DNA from: Chara braunii
Lineage: Eukaryota > Streptophyta > Charophyceae > Charales > Characeae
Reading direction: 5' to 3'
Assembly: GCA_003427395.1 (NCBI GenBank)
Contig: BFEA01000207.1
Coordinates: forward strand, 2,356,811 to 2,417,204
Length of the DNA: 60,394 bases
Notes under the pieces: generated by a model
Told to the model about the DNA's origin: nothing
Seen by the model: the letters and a program-made list of their open reading frames with translations, nothing else
Databases searched by the model: none
Part shown: positions 9,111 to 19,984 of the stretch, piece by piece
How positions within the stretch are numbered: the stretch's first letter is position 1
Layout of the letters: every line of letters starts with the position of its first letter
Position numbers and translations under genes: made by a program

Positions 9111-11330
9111 AAGGATGAGCAGGCAAAAATTAACAGGAAGCTGGCTGAATAGAAAAAGGAGGAGGAGAATAAAAAGAGGAAGAAAAAGGATGAGTGGAAA
9201 AAAAATGGATCTAGAAAGGAAGCGAATGGAGGAGGAAAATGAGAGGTTGGAAGCTACGTAGCACCGTGTTCACGTTCGGAGATGAACGTGAACATGTTCG
9301 CCCGAACGCGAACAAGCGCCCAAAACCCTCCGAATGCGAATATAAAAAATATATTAAAAAAAAATAATTCTCAGAAAAATCTGAAACAAATATATGTTAT
9401 GTAAAATAACAATACAAGCAACATTTTCCTTGGAGTTATGTTTAAATTCATAGCCAATCATGAGTTAAAAATCAAAAACCGATTTTTTTTTATTTTTATT
9501 TTTTTTACGAAAAAAATGATGTTCGCCCGAACATGTTCGCGAGCTGTTCGCGCGAACATGAAGGGGCGCGAACACGTTCGCCGTGCTACGCAGGTTGGAA
9601 GCAAAGATGAAAAAGAAAGAAGTAAAAATGCTGAAAGAATTTAAAGAAGAAAAAAAAAAAAGTGAGGGAAGAGTTGATAAGAATACGAGGAAGAAGACCA
9701 AAGGTAGTAGAAAAGGGAGAAGTTGCAGAGAGTAGCACTGTTGGGCAGTTGAGGCTCAAGCAAGTGAAGTATGAAGACTAGGTTGAAAATTTTGGATTTC
9801 GGACTGAACTGTTGTAAAAGACCGAGGGGAGGGATGCCTTCGTGGTAAAACAGACAGCATGTAATGATGAAGAGGAGAAACATTTATTGTTAGAAGATAA
9901 GAGAAGTGACATTTACAATCAGGTGTTGGTGCAATAAAGAAGAGAATATGGTGAGAAGAAAATGATGAGGGAGGAAGGAGAAATACTCCAATAGATATTA
10001 AGGAAGCAAAAGGGCAAAAACGTTGTTCGTTGCAATTGGAAAGTTCGACCCTCCTTACTGATACACTGTTGCACAACACCTAAAAGTTCGCTGCACTCCA
10101 AAGATCCGTCATAAATTTTGATCAGCACCAAGAGAAATTTCAAAGTACTTTGAATAACTTATTTGTGCTTCCTCCCACATAATAGATGAAAAAACTCTTG
10201 ATTACGCTCGCCAATTAGATAGTATGTTCACGCAAAAATTGACCATCATCGTGCCAACTAGGTTTTGTGGTGGTGATGGAGGTGGAGACGGCGAGGATAA
10301 TGGTAATATTGACAAGAAAGGTAAGGGTCCAGGGAAAGGCGGGAAAAAAAGGAAGTGAGGAGCAGTGTGAAGGAGGAGAGAGAAAAAAGAAGATGAAGGT
10401 TAAAGTCCTTTGGGCATACCATGGGAAGAAGGAAGATAACATATTCCATTGGGAAGCAGAAATGAACACGTATCTATATGGGCAATTTTTCGAATTGGGA
10501 TTATGTGTTAGTGGCTAGTTCATGCATGCCTAGGAGGAGATGCAACAAATTTTGCTATTTTGTTGGTGAAGGACGTTGCACATCAATTGTGCAGTACTCC
10601 CAACAAAACTGGGTAGAGGATTTCATGAGGGTTGTGAAAGACAGGTTTGAGGATAAGAACCTGACCCGCCACATAGAGTATCTTATCCTTAATATTAGTG
10701 ACGACAAGTGAAATAGTGTTTCCACATTCAAAGCCAATATAGATGAGTTACTGCAATGCCGGACACATGGACTTACTTTTGCGAAGATCTGAAACAATTT
10801 TGCTAGATCGCTTCCTGACCCCATCCAAACCCAATTATATCCCCGCACAAAGGAAGAAGGGATAACTTATGAGAAGTTTAGCGAGATAGTTGTAGACCAC
10901 GCTGTTTTATGCAAGAGGCAAATTATTTCTATTACTGGAAAAATCTGGAAAAGGGGAACCAATGGAAAAACAAAACGATCTCAGGAACTATAGAAGGTAG
11001 AAACAATCTCATAGTCGCGTTTGAAGGGGGGGGAACGAAGTCATTTCCCAATGAACAAATAGATCACGGAGTAGAGGAGACTAGCAACAACCATGTAGCC
11101 CGAGGAGGGGAGTATGCAGCTGTTGCAACCCTCGGGGGAGGGCGACAAGGAAGAGGTCGAGGTAAAGGAGGCCGAGATAGATTTGGAGGTCGAGGACCTG
11201 CTGCCCAGAGAGGTAGTGGCGAAGGTAGGGAAGTGGGGGAAATGATCACTTGCAAGGTGATAGGGGTTCTTGCTTCAATGTGGGTAGAGGTAGAGGGTGA
11301 AAGCCTTACCCAACGCATCTAGGGATTGCA
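9110..11330 (+). pseudogene. Ty3/gypsy gag polyprotein remnant
   Basis: From about 9,110 the frames encode a highly charged Lys/Glu/Arg-rich segment (MEEENERLEA before the MITE, then EAKMKKKEVKMLKEFKEEKKK-like sequence after it), consistent with an N-terminal coiled coil. From about 10,440 to 10,900 the frames contain capsid-like sequence, including QNWVEDFMRVVKDRFEDKNL and a block near 10,730-10,900 with CRTHGLTFAKIW and RSLPDPIQTQLYP. At 11,100-11,220 follows a Gly/Arg-rich nucleic-acid-binding tail. A CCHC knuckle is visible only as CFNVGRGRG near 11,268, with key residues lost. Frameshifts and stops are many. In the family this protein assembles the particle that packages element RNA. Confidence 0.65.
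9254..9592 (+). mobile_element. MULE-like MITE, copy 1, with 9-bp target duplication
   Basis: A 339-bp non-coding element is bounded by the direct repeat GGTTGGAAG at 9,245-9,253 and 9,593-9,601. Its ends are inverted: CTACGTAGCACCG... on the left against the complement of ...CGTGCTACGCA on the right. Both subterminal regions are packed with GTTCG/CGAAC palindromes, and the centre is AT-rich. A 9-bp duplication is characteristic of Mutator-like elements. It sits inside the gag coiled-coil sequence of the plus gypsy element, so it is younger than that insertion. Related copies occur near 19.6, 23.4, 34.8 and 44.2 kb. Confidence 0.85.
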
Positions 11331-11496
11331 GAAGGCAAATCCTTGGAGGCCATAAATATGCAACAAAAATTGTGGCAAGAACGGCTTGAGGTTGGTCAAC
11401 GCTTTAAGTGTGAGGACCCAGCCACATAGTTTATTTTTGTCCCGAGTATAGGTACCCAAAACGGAACAACCAGTAGAGGTTGCAGTTGCCTCTACA

Positions 11497-11925
11497 TTGA
11501 CTTCAAAAGTAGACAGACAGATAGAAGCGCGCGCTGAACAAACACCCTCCTATGTGAAGGTCTCATTGACAAAGATTGATGTAGGTCACCACCTAACTAG
11601 TAGTCCAGAGGTTGCTTGTGCTATGACCTCTCTAGGTGGCTCCCTCGACGATGAGTTGATCACTCATCGCCAAGCTTGGGACGAAATTAAAAAGAAGTCG
11701 AAGAGGCAGTTAATAATAGGAGATGTGGAGATTAGTAGAGAGAGAGTCGGCGCATTAATAAATTGTGGGTCAACACGTAGTTACATCAACCGAAGAGGGT
11801 TGCAGAAGATGCACCTCGGTATGAAGATAAAGAAATTCGATAAGTCGATAGTTAGTAAATTGGTCGATAACTGGGAGATGATCGTGAGTGAGTATGGTGA
11901 GGGAGTAAAGACATACTTCTGATTG
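11497..11925 (+). pseudogene. Ty3/gypsy aspartic protease remnant
   Basis: The frame from 11,497 gives about 140 codons. The part near 11,740-11,800 reads ALINCGSTRSYI, which matches the retropepsin active-site context LIDCGSTxSYI. The catalytic aspartate is asparagine here (AAT at 11,761-11,763). In the family this enzyme cleaves the gag-pol polyprotein. It lies between the Gly/Arg-rich end of gag and the RT, the normal order. The frame stops at 11,922, at the edge of a tandem duplication. Confidence 0.7.
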
Positions 11926-12182
11926 GAGATAGGGTGAAAGGTATAGAGAGTTTTGCATCCCCTAACACTCTTACTGAAGGACATCCTTCGCTTCTACCTA
12001 ATTCTTAGGACAAATTTGGGTAACGCTGCGTTCGCGGACATCACGATGCTTGATTGGAGACAAGGTGAAAGGTATAGAGAGTTTTGCATTCCCTGATACT
12101 CTTAGTGGAGGACATCCTTCCCTTCGACCTAATTCTTAGGACAAATTTGGGTAACACTTCATTCGCAGACATCATGATGGGC
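11921..12182 (+). repeat. 131-bp tandem duplication in the PR-RT linker
   Basis: A unit starting GATTGGAGAT at 11,921 is repeated starting GATTGGAGAC at 12,052. The copies share blocks such as AGGTATAGAGAGTTTTGCAT and CTAATTCTTAGGACAAATTT and differ mainly by transitions. The duplication lies in the protease-RT linker of the plus gypsy element. Confidence 0.9.
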
Positions 12183-12734
12183 GAGCACGAGTAATGGTTG
12201 CCCAGTCTCACATATGGGAAAACATCAAAGGCATTTGTTTCATGTGCCCGACGTAGAGAACAACTTATAGCACTGTTGTATAAGCCTCCCTGCATTCGTC
12301 AAACACGTGGTCAAGAATGAGTTAGTTGACCAAGTCTTCGTTGCTTACGTTAGACCGGTTAGTAAGAGCAAGAAAATGGAGGAGGCAACACTACCCAAAG
12401 TGCATAAATTATTGGACGAGTTTGTTGATGTGGGAGAGGCCCCAATTGGCGTAGTGGAGCACAAAATCAAACACCAGATTGAGATAGAACCCAGTAGTAA
12501 GACTCCAAAGGGCCCCATTTATCAGATGTCTTCCAAAAAACTTGATGAGTTACACAAGCAACTTAATGAACTTATAGAGAAAGAGTGGATTAAGCCAAGC
12601 GCGTCGTCGTATGGCACACTGGTCCTGTTTGTATAAAAAAAAATAAAAAATAATTTACGCATGTTTATAGATTATAGGGGACTCAATTCAATCACAGTGA
12701 AGATCGTTGAGTTGTTGTCATGAATCGGAAAAGT

Positions 12735-13068
12735 GGTTAACAGAACCCTTAATTGTCAAGTTTTTATAGAGGGTCATTATAACAAACGTCCCACAACTTT
12801 TAGGCTAAACTTGTCACTAGTCCATAGAGTGGACACCAAATAAACCACCATTAAAAAAAGTAAAAAATTGATGAAAAGGGTCTTAAACCCCAAGGCAAAA
12901 GTGTGTTTTTATGCAAAATTCATTCTTTTTAGTTTTCAGGATTTTTTGGATTTTAAGGGTTGGCCAAAACAGTAATGTCCAAGACTCTAACAAACACTAA
13001 ACTCAGCACATATATACCTTAAGCAAAAATAAAATAGGGGAAAAAAAAAACTCTAATGCATTTTTCAC
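12735..13068. other. Unassigned insertion in RT
   Basis: This stretch interrupts the RT between GLNSITVK and the RIDDLL motif. It is AT-rich, without an ORF or clear terminal repeats. A short block near 12,890 (CCCCAAGGCAAAAGT) weakly resembles the MITE at 30.6 kb. Confidence 0.35.
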
Positions 13069-13435
13069 ATGTGTTGCCACTTGTACGCACCCTCGTATGA
13101 GTATAGTACGAGTACGGATTCGTACTTCTTTACTTGTGCGCTATTCGTACGGTAGGGGCCCTGTACGACTTTTTTTTTTTTTTTGAATTCGATATTTTTT
13201 TTGTTTTGTTTTTTTAAATCTTATAAGAATCTGCAGATCATGCTCAACCAAATGTTGCTTGTTTTTTGTTCCTGCATAACATTTTTTTTTCGTATTTTTT
13301 TTATGATTGTTTTTTTCTCGATGCATGGGCGTGCAAGACGTACAGGTTCTCGTACAAGTTCCCGTACAGATCCCGTACAAATATTACCTGTACATTTCGT
13401 AAGGAAAGGCCCCGTACAAATACATTATGCAACAT
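13069..13435 (+). mobile_element. GTAC-rich MITE inserted in RT
   Basis: The two arms (about 13,069-13,169 and 13,328-13,435) are inverted relative to each other and rich in GTACG/CGTAC. The outer ends, ATGTGTTGCCACTTGTACG and the complement of CGTACAAATACATTATGCAACAT, are similar. The centre is a T-rich stretch of about 155 bp without coding content. The right half was later carried along in the 498-bp duplication and recurs at about 13,824-13,933. Confidence 0.6.
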
Positions 13436-14252
13436 AGTTTCACTATTTTCAGTGCTGATGGGGTTAAATAAAGTTGAGAAGTGGGGATCCCTTTTAACCG
13501 ATTCTGAAGAATCGACGATCTCTTGGATACGTTCTAGGGTTGCAAGTATTTTCCGAAGATAAATTTTAAGTCAGGTTACCATTAGATAGAAAGGTACAAC
13601 CCAATGATCAACATAAAACAACCTTTAGGACGCAATATGACAATTATGAGTTTGTGGTAATGTCATTTGAACTGGTGCATGCCCCTGCAACCTTTCATGG
13701 TTGCATGAACGACCTGTTTCATGAGTGGTTTGATAAATTTTTAGTTGTATATTTGCTTGTTTTGTGTTTCTGCATAACATTTTTTTTTCGTATTTTTTTT
13801 ATGATTGTTTTTTTCTCGATACATGGGCGTGCAAGACGTACAAGTTCTCGTACAAGTTCCCGTACAAATCCTGTACAGATATTACCTGTACATATCGTAA
13901 GGAAAGGCCCCGTACGTGTACATTATGCAATATAGTTTCACTATTTTCAGTGCTGATGGGGTTAAATAAAGTTGAAAAGTGGGGATCCCTTTTAACCGAT
14001 TCTGAAGAATCGACGAACTCTTGCATACGTTGTAGGGTTGCAAGTATTTTTCGAAGATAAATTTTAAGTCAGGTTACCATTAGATAGAAAGGTACAACCC
14101 AATGATCAACACAAAACAACCTTTAGGACGCGATATGACAATTATGAGTTTGTGGTGATGTCATTTGGACTGATGCATGCCCCTGCAACCTTTCAAGGTT
14201 GCATGAACGACCTGTTTCATGAATGGGTTGATAAATTTTTAGTTGTATATTT
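13255..14252 (+). repeat. 498-bp head-to-tail tandem duplication
   Basis: Bases 13,255-13,752 and 13,753-14,250 align without large gaps, beginning TTGCTTGTTTT and ending TTAGTTGTATATTTG. I estimate roughly 95 percent identity by eye, and most differences are C/T or G/A transitions. Each unit contains the right half of the GTAC-rich MITE and the RT palm, so the MITE insertion came before the duplication. Confidence 0.92.
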
Positions 14253-14822
14253 GGATGATGTTTGGATTTTTTGCAAGACTCTTGACAAACATCAGCAACA
14301 TTCTCGCCTAGTTTTAGAAAAGTTGCGTGACACATATTTCAAGTTGAACCTCAAGAAGTGTGAGTGAGTAAAGTGTCAAGTGTTTGTCTAGGACATGTAC
14401 TTAGTGGAGACAGGATTAGACGGGTAAATGCAAAGATTGCATCAGTTAAAGATTGGTCGACTCCAGACATGCACTTGATGGCCATTACGAGTTTGTAATA
14501 TTGTCGTTTTGACTGACGAATGGCTCTGCAACCTTTCAACGTTGCATGAACGATCTCTTCCACGAGTTGTTAGTAGATAGATGTGGAGTTGTATATTTTA
14601 ATGATATTTTGATTTTTAACAAGGCTCTTGACGAACATCCGAAACATCTTCGTCTAGATTTAGAAAAGTTGTGTAATGCAAATTTCAAGTTGAGCCCGAA
14701 GAAGTGTGAGTGGGCAAAGCGTCAAGTGTTTGTCTAGGACATGTACTTAATGGAGATGGGATTAAACCGGAATACACAAAGATAGCAACAATTAAAGATT
14801 GCTGGACTCCACCCCCGTTGCT
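14137..14822 (+). repeat. 343-bp tandem duplication of RT motif C region
   Basis: Bases 14,137-14,479 and 14,480-14,822 are diverged tandem copies. Matching blocks include CTGCAACCTTTCAA at 14,183 and 14,526, and GTCAAGTGTTTGTCTAGGAC near 14,378 and 14,721. Each contains a YxDD-region copy (YLDD, then YFND). The copies are more diverged than those of the 498-bp duplication, so this one is probably older. Confidence 0.85.
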
Positions 14823-15360
14823 AGGTATGACCAACTATTACCGAAAGTCCGTATGAAACTCCATTATCATAGTTGCTCTATTGCGTAGGTTGTTGCGAAA
14901 GGAAATATTCTGGAAGTGGGACAAAGATTGTACCCTAACTTTTAAGTGACTGAAAAAGTGCTCAATAGAATATCCAGTCCTTAAGATAGCCAACCCATCC
15001 TTACCGTTTATAGTGACAACTAACGCAATCCAATATGGGATTGGCGTTGTGCTCCAACAAAACGATGGTGAGGGGTATAAACCAGTAGTGTTTTTGTCTT
15101 GTAGACTACCTAGTGAGAAGGTAGCAGCCTCGACGTATGAATGAGAGTTTCCCGGGGCGTATTGAATCACTGATGATATTATCTTATAGGATGACACTTC
15201 AAAGTCTACATTGACCATGAGACACATCGCTCGTTGTAGACCCAAGCCCGGATGTCGCCTAAGTTGACTAGGTGGGTTTGTGAGACTTACCAATCTGAGT
15301 TGGAGTTGGAACCAGTTAAAGGAAAATACAATGTTGTCGCTTATGCTTTGATTAGGCAAG
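14823..15360 (+). pseudogene. Ty3/gypsy RT connection and RNase H remnant
   Basis: It begins MTNYYRKSV, matching the FLGxxNYYRRF motif that follows RT. It continues with RRLLRKEIFWKWDKDC and then an RNase H core reading PFIVTTNAIQYGIGVVLQQ. The usual TTDAS has Asn instead of catalytic Asp (AAC at 15,022-15,024). SEKVAASTYE follows, and a stop replaces the next codon. The later part to about 15,360 shifts frame and includes YQSELELEPVKGKYNVVAYAL, the usual RNase H end (NVVADAL). In the family RNase H removes RNA from the RNA-DNA hybrid. Confidence 0.75.
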
Positions 15361-15539
15361 CATATTTATTTGGTGTCATAGTGACCTATCTTGATGCGGG
15401 CGCCGAACTGCAAGAGGAAATTAGGACCGCCTACGCTGATGATCTAGTCTATCGCAAGTTCAACTTGATTGATAAGGTGCGGACGACACCCCACGAAGTT
15501 CCTGATTACAGGGTGACCTAAATACTACTATTTGAGAGG

Positions 15540-16260
15540 ACTGGTATGCACGATAGACTGTGCATTCCGAGTAGTGAAAAAGTCTGTAGTCTAATCGTAA
15601 ACGAATGTCATGATACAGAGAGACAATTTGGTTGGTCAAAGACTTATGCTAACCTTCTTCGTCCTTATACATGGATCAGAATGAAATATGACTATATAGC
15701 TTATAGTCAGGGTTGCAAGATGTGCCAGAGGAATAAAAGTTTCATGCAGCCTCTCTTTGGATTTTTGAAACCACTACCTATTATGTTGGGTCCCGAAAAC
15801 TTTCTGTCGATAAACTTTATAGGTACCAAAGTTAGGAGCAAAAAAGGAAAGCGTCAAGTAATGGTGATTGTGGATAGATTTATTAAATTTGGAGTTTTTG
15901 TTCTGCTGAGGCGAGGAAAAATGAACTAATCACGAATTTCTTCAACCACAAGGGCAAGGACTATGGATATCCCTCAGCTTGACTATCGTGAGTGATAGGG
16001 ATATAAGGTTTACCAACGAGCATTAACAATAACTAACGAGTATGTACGGGTCCAAACCGACTATGTCATAAGCCCGACACCCTAAGACAAACGGGCAGAC
16101 TGAACAAACGAACAAAGTGTTTGAGCAAGTGTTGCACATGTATATCAGACCCGATCAGATTGATTGGGATGAGCATTTTCCTAAGGTGACTAATGCCTAC
16201 AATAACTCCGTGCACCTAGCTATGACTAGAACGCTCAACGAGTTGCAAAGGGGATGAAGT
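15540..16260 (+). pseudogene. Ty3/gypsy integrase zinc finger and core
   Basis: The frame at 15,546-15,929 starts MHDRLCIPSSEKV and includes the H2C2 region, ECHDTERQFGWSKT with GCKMCQRNKS. The second His of the finger is missing. The catalytic core starts as FLSINFIG, where Asn (AAC at 15,813-15,815) replaces the first catalytic Asp, followed by MVIVDRFIKF. Past a stop, IVSDRDIRFTNEH keeps the second catalytic Asp and HPKTNGQTEQTNK keeps the catalytic Glu. In the family integrase inserts the element DNA into the chromosome. Confidence 0.8.
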
Positions 16261-16384
16261 CCTAGGCAACCTATTGATTGTCTAAACCGGATCAAATCCA
16301 GAAGTTGCCACCCGATACAAGAGAGTTTGTTGTACAATATGAAATAAACTAAGAGTGTGTTACTAGTAGGAAGAACATTAGAAA

Positions 16385-16664
16385 AGCTTAACATCAAATG
16401 ATTGAGCATGTTAATAAGCATCACAAACCATCACAATTTGTTGTGGGTGACTTTGTTTGGGTTAAGTCAAAGGAGTTTCTCCCGGAGGATAACATATCGC
16501 ATAAGTTATTACCTGTGTATAAAGGACCGAGACAAATCCTTGATGTCATTGGTGACATAGATGGTCTCTCCTATGTTGTTGAAATTCCACATCATCTACA
16601 TACCTATTCAGTATTTCTTGCCTCTAAGTTGTTTTTTGATGCCAGTAATGCTCAGTTCTCATAA
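16385..16664 (+). pseudogene. Ty3/gypsy integrase C-terminal domain
   Basis: The open frame at 16,398-16,664 reads FVVGDFVWVKSKEF, then LLPVYKGPRQILDVIGDIDG, then a hydrophobic strand segment. This order (GDxVWV, then K-GP-x-x-I) is the usual end of plant gypsy integrases, a small beta-barrel or chromodomain-like fold that binds DNA or chromatin. The frame ends at 16,664, the likely end of pol. It is the best-preserved piece of this element. Confidence 0.75.
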
Positions 16665-16959
16665 AAATTCCTCATTCAATGTACATTCTCCTTCAATTGT
16701 TACTCAAATGGTCTTTAGTTTTGAATACCTTTCACTATAACTACTTCTCGTAGGGCGAAACTACTTCATCAATGAATGCGAGGTCTTTGCACCTATTTAC
16801 GTTCGTTAGAAGTGATGTCATTACTTGTACGGATAATTTTTCACTATTTTCATTGACAACTTTGTTTTAACCCTTTCCTTAAGAAAGTCAAGTTGAGTTT
16901 TTGGCAAACAACTAACATATCTTCTCTCAGTTTACCTTCACCATTTACAAGATGGTTAA

Positions 16960-17620
16960 CACTAGTTATTAGGTTGTTAATGTGTTGTTATGTTATCTCA
17001 ACCTTGACTCCGGGGATTATAACGTGTTTGCTATCTCCTCTACCAATATTTATGTCACTATATGAGATGCATGTTGTCAACATTACCACCGCTATCTTGA
17101 CTTCATTAAGATCTATGATGATGATACTTTCTTTTGGGATTCTTTTCTTTGTACTTATTGTTTTTTTATGCTCAACATCTCCTCTATCGACGCGGGTTGG
17201 ATGATGCCTCGTTTGCATGCCTATATGTGTCTTCCACACAATTTTGAGTTTGTGATGTCATAGAGTATCATGATGAACACGATGCTGACCATTTGGATTT
17301 CCACAAGACTCACAACTGCGTCTCTCAATACTACTATTCATTGAGATGAAATTATTTCATTCGAGACTACGAACATACATTTAAAAACTTCCAAGAACCT
17401 AATAAAACTACATCTCATATGACATTTTTCAACCGTCTCCCATCTTAATATACATCGACGGTCTATATGGATAAACTTCATTAGTGCCCTTTACCATCCT
17501 ACCGATGGTGACCACAATGTGATCGTGGTGGTTGTCTATTGCCTCACAAAAAATGCACACGTCATCTCATGCTGCTATGCTAGTCTAGCCAAAGACATAT
17601 CTGTGATGAGATGTTAAAAA
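16960..17620 (+). pseudogene. Second gypsy integrase fragment
   Basis: In a frame different from the hydrophobic ORF at 16,893-17,204, the sequence reads LHAYMCLPHNFEF near 17,211-17,250. Near 17,470-17,566 it reads INFISALYHPTDGDHNVIVV and VYCLTKNAHVI. This matches the gypsy integrase order RLCLPxxFE..., MDFITGLP...GHDAIMVVVDRLTK. Both Asp positions are altered (INF for MDF, AAC at 17,474-17,476; VYC for VDR). It is a separate element from the one ending at 16,664, because the integrase appears again out of order. Confidence 0.65.
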
Positions 17621-17934
17621 GTTGAATAAACCAAGAAGATCGGTCATTATTGCAATTGGGGTATCTGTAAAAAAACAGTGAGGTCATACAAAACGATCTG
17701 TTGAATTCGAAGGGGCCAAATGTATATAAGAAGATACTGTACGAGAAGGATCCTAACACGTAGAAACGTCCGCTGGGAGGATAACAAGAGAAAGTGAGAT
17801 AAAAGTTGTTGAGAAAAAATGATAAATATGAGGTATGAAGATAAATGCATGAGAAACATTTGTACGATAAGCATAGTCATAAGCACAAAAAAAATTTATA
17901 ATGTGTGTCCAATGATGCTTAACGTAGGTATATA

Positions 17935-18720
17935 TTTTCAGGTTTCGTAATATTCCTAATGGTTTCAGGTCGGTATGACAATTTCAAATTGATCTTCGAT
18001 GCTTGGATGGAGGGACCTGAAACAAGTTTCATAAGTTTTAGATACTTCATATCCTCGCCGCGTTTTCATACGTGTGTTGTAGGTTTGGATGAAGAAACAT
18101 AAAAATGGTTTCAGAAACTTCAGACACTTCAGATCATTGTTGTAGTTTCAAACGGGTGTTGGGTATTTGGATTGAGGGACTTGAAAGCGGTTTAAAAAAC
18201 GTCAACCAATTCAAGTTTTTTTAATTGTTTCAGGTCTCCCCACCTCAAACTGCTGAAATGACATAAAGTGACAAAACCTTTTGAAAACAACTTTAGTTAC
18301 GATTATCCAAGCATTAGAGGTGGGTACAAATAAAACTGTTTTTTAAGGTCCCAGCCACTTCAGACCATTTCAAAGGTTTTGGATTTGATGATTCATGTTT
18401 GAGTGAGTGTAATTCAAACTTGTTTCAAAAAGTCCAACTACTTGAGGTCATCTCCGTGGTTCCAAACAAGTGTTGGATGCTTGGATGGGAGGTCATAAAA
18501 AAAATTTTCGAAGTTTTTGCCACTTCGAATCATTTTAACGATTTTAAGTCCCCCCTCCCGAGAATGTTCAAATGCCTTGAAGTTACTAAACCTTATGAAA
18601 GTAGTTTCAGTTATCTCCATCCAAATATCATCGATGGGTGCAATTGCAATTGCTTTCAGAAGTTTCAGGCACTTTTGATCATTTCAACGGTTTCGTACCG
18701 ATGATTGATGCTTTCATAAG
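17935..18720 (+). repeat. Degenerate tandem repeat rich in TTTCAG and GGATG
   Basis: Phrases recur with drift: GCTTGGATGGAGGGACCTGAAA near 18,001, TTTGGATTGAGGGACTTGAAA near 18,165, GCTTGGATGGGAGGTC near 18,478. CACTTCAGATCATT-like blocks lie between them. Spacing is about 100-160 bp and irregular. It looks like an old satellite or a repeated LTR segment with no coding meaning. Confidence 0.6.
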
Positions 18721-18774
18721 ATATTAAATATCGACTGTCTTATTTTCTGCAATTGATTGCTTATCTCGTTCAAA

Positions 18775-19325
18775 TTTTGTATGACTTGGGATCGACTGGT
18801 CCGAATGTCTCATAAATTTTGCTACAAATCACCTTATTGATCATTATTGTTGTCTTCTTGCATCTATTTCATCGGCAGGAAACCACAAAAAAGTACAGCC
18901 GCTCGCCCTAGCCAGCGATCGCCGAGCTGTTTGGGATCCTGAGAGAAAACGACTACTCCATTATTACCACCGTTTCTTCAATTACCTCACTTGATGTACC
19001 TTGCATTGCTTTTGTGTGCCCTCCACGTTAGTTATTCGAGTTTGGTGTATAGGCATATGAGTCAAACTACTTTTGCAATGGACTACTCAACTACTTCGAG
19101 TTTTGTATGACTTCGGTTGACTACTTATAGTGTCTCATAAGTTTTGCTACAAACCACCTTATAGAGAATTGCAGTTGTTTGTTTGCATATACTTCATCAA
19201 AAAATAACTACTTTACCAATACTCATTGTTTCTTCAGTTACTCCACTTTGTGTACCTTGCACTGGGTTTTTGTGCCCACCTCGTACACTATCTGAGTTTG
19301 GAGTGTAGCCATATGAGTAAAAATG
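18775..19325 (+). repeat. Diverged direct duplication, ~250-330 bp
   Basis: Two copies follow each other, starting with TTTTGTATGACTT near 18,775 and 19,103. They share TCTCATAA(A/G)TTTTGCTACAAA, then GTTTCTTCA(A/G)TTAC, then GTACCTTGCA(T/C)TG and CATATGAGT(C/A)AAA. The first copy has an extra segment of about 74 bp around 18,880-18,955. From 19,326 to the next MITE (19,645) I see nothing more. Confidence 0.75.
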
Positions 19326-19644
19326 TTACTTAGGGATTTGGTCTCTTATGTTTTCACTCATAGCTTCAAACCCACATTATCAATGAACGGATGATAGCTT
19401 TGTTTTCAAAGGTTAATAATGTCCTTTTTACATAATGGGTCAATGAGTTAATTGATACATCAAGCTTAAACCCTTAGGTGTATGAGTAATCAAATGGAAA
19501 TAGTTATTACAAGATCAAGTTTACATGAAAATGAGTGATCTAACCATGAACAGGTTGAAGAGAGTCTCAACGGGCCTTGCAAAATAAAACCCATGTATAT
19601 GGCACAATAGGGGAATGACTTGTGACTCCAAATAAATAAAGAGT

Positions 19645-19975
19645 TACGTAGCACCGTGTTCACGTTCGGAGGCGAACGCGAACAAGCGCCCAAAACCCTC
19701 TGAACGCGAACATAAAAAAGAAAAAAAAACAATTTCTCAGAAAAATGTAAAACAAATACATGTTATGTGAAATAAAAATACAAGCAACTTTTGCCTTGGA
19801 GTCATATTCAAATTCGTAGGGAATCATGAGTTAAAAATCAAAAATCGATTTTTTTAAATTTTTTTATTTTTCTACGAAATAAAATTATGTTCGCCCAAAC
19901 ATGTTCGCGAGCTATTCGCGCGAACACGTTCGCGTGAACATGGAGGGGCGTGAACACGTTCGCCGTGCTACGTAG
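19645..19975 (+). mobile_element. MULE-like MITE, copy 2, with 9-bp target duplication
   Basis: A 331-bp element is flanked by ATAAAGAGT at 19,636-19,644 and 19,976-19,984. It starts TACGTAGCACCGTGTTCACG and ends with the inverted GTTCGCCGTGCTACGTAG. The centre is closely related to copy 1 at 9,254-9,592, including the AGCGCCCAAAACCCTC block and a GAGTTAAAAATCAAAAA block. No coding capacity is visible, so it would need a transposase supplied by a full MULE elsewhere. Confidence 0.88.
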
Positions 19976-19984
19976 ATAAAGAGT

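Larger units (their letters stand above)
12307..14822 (+). pseudogene. Ty3/gypsy reverse transcriptase, broken and internally duplicated
   Basis: The N-terminal part (12,307-12,636) is open and includes LDELHKQLNELIEKEWIKPS, the conserved RT entry region. After a stop, NNLRMFIDYRGLNSITVK follows to about 12,705. An insertion separates it from the palm. The palm reads RIDDLLDTF, KYFPKINFKSGYH (motif A region, 13,490-13,610), then MSFELVHAPATFHGCMNDL and FLVVYL near 13,660-13,755. A 498-bp tandem duplication then repeats the palm, giving YLDDVWIF at about 14,250. A further 343-bp duplication repeats the last part with YFNDI in place of YLDD. In the family RT copies RNA to DNA in the particle. 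This copy cannot function. Confidence 0.85.

Noticed and set aside
16893-17204. 103-codon hydrophobic ORF resembling a membrane protein
   Set aside because: Another frame over the same bases carries integrase motifs. The hydrophobic reading is a shadow frame of a T-rich region.
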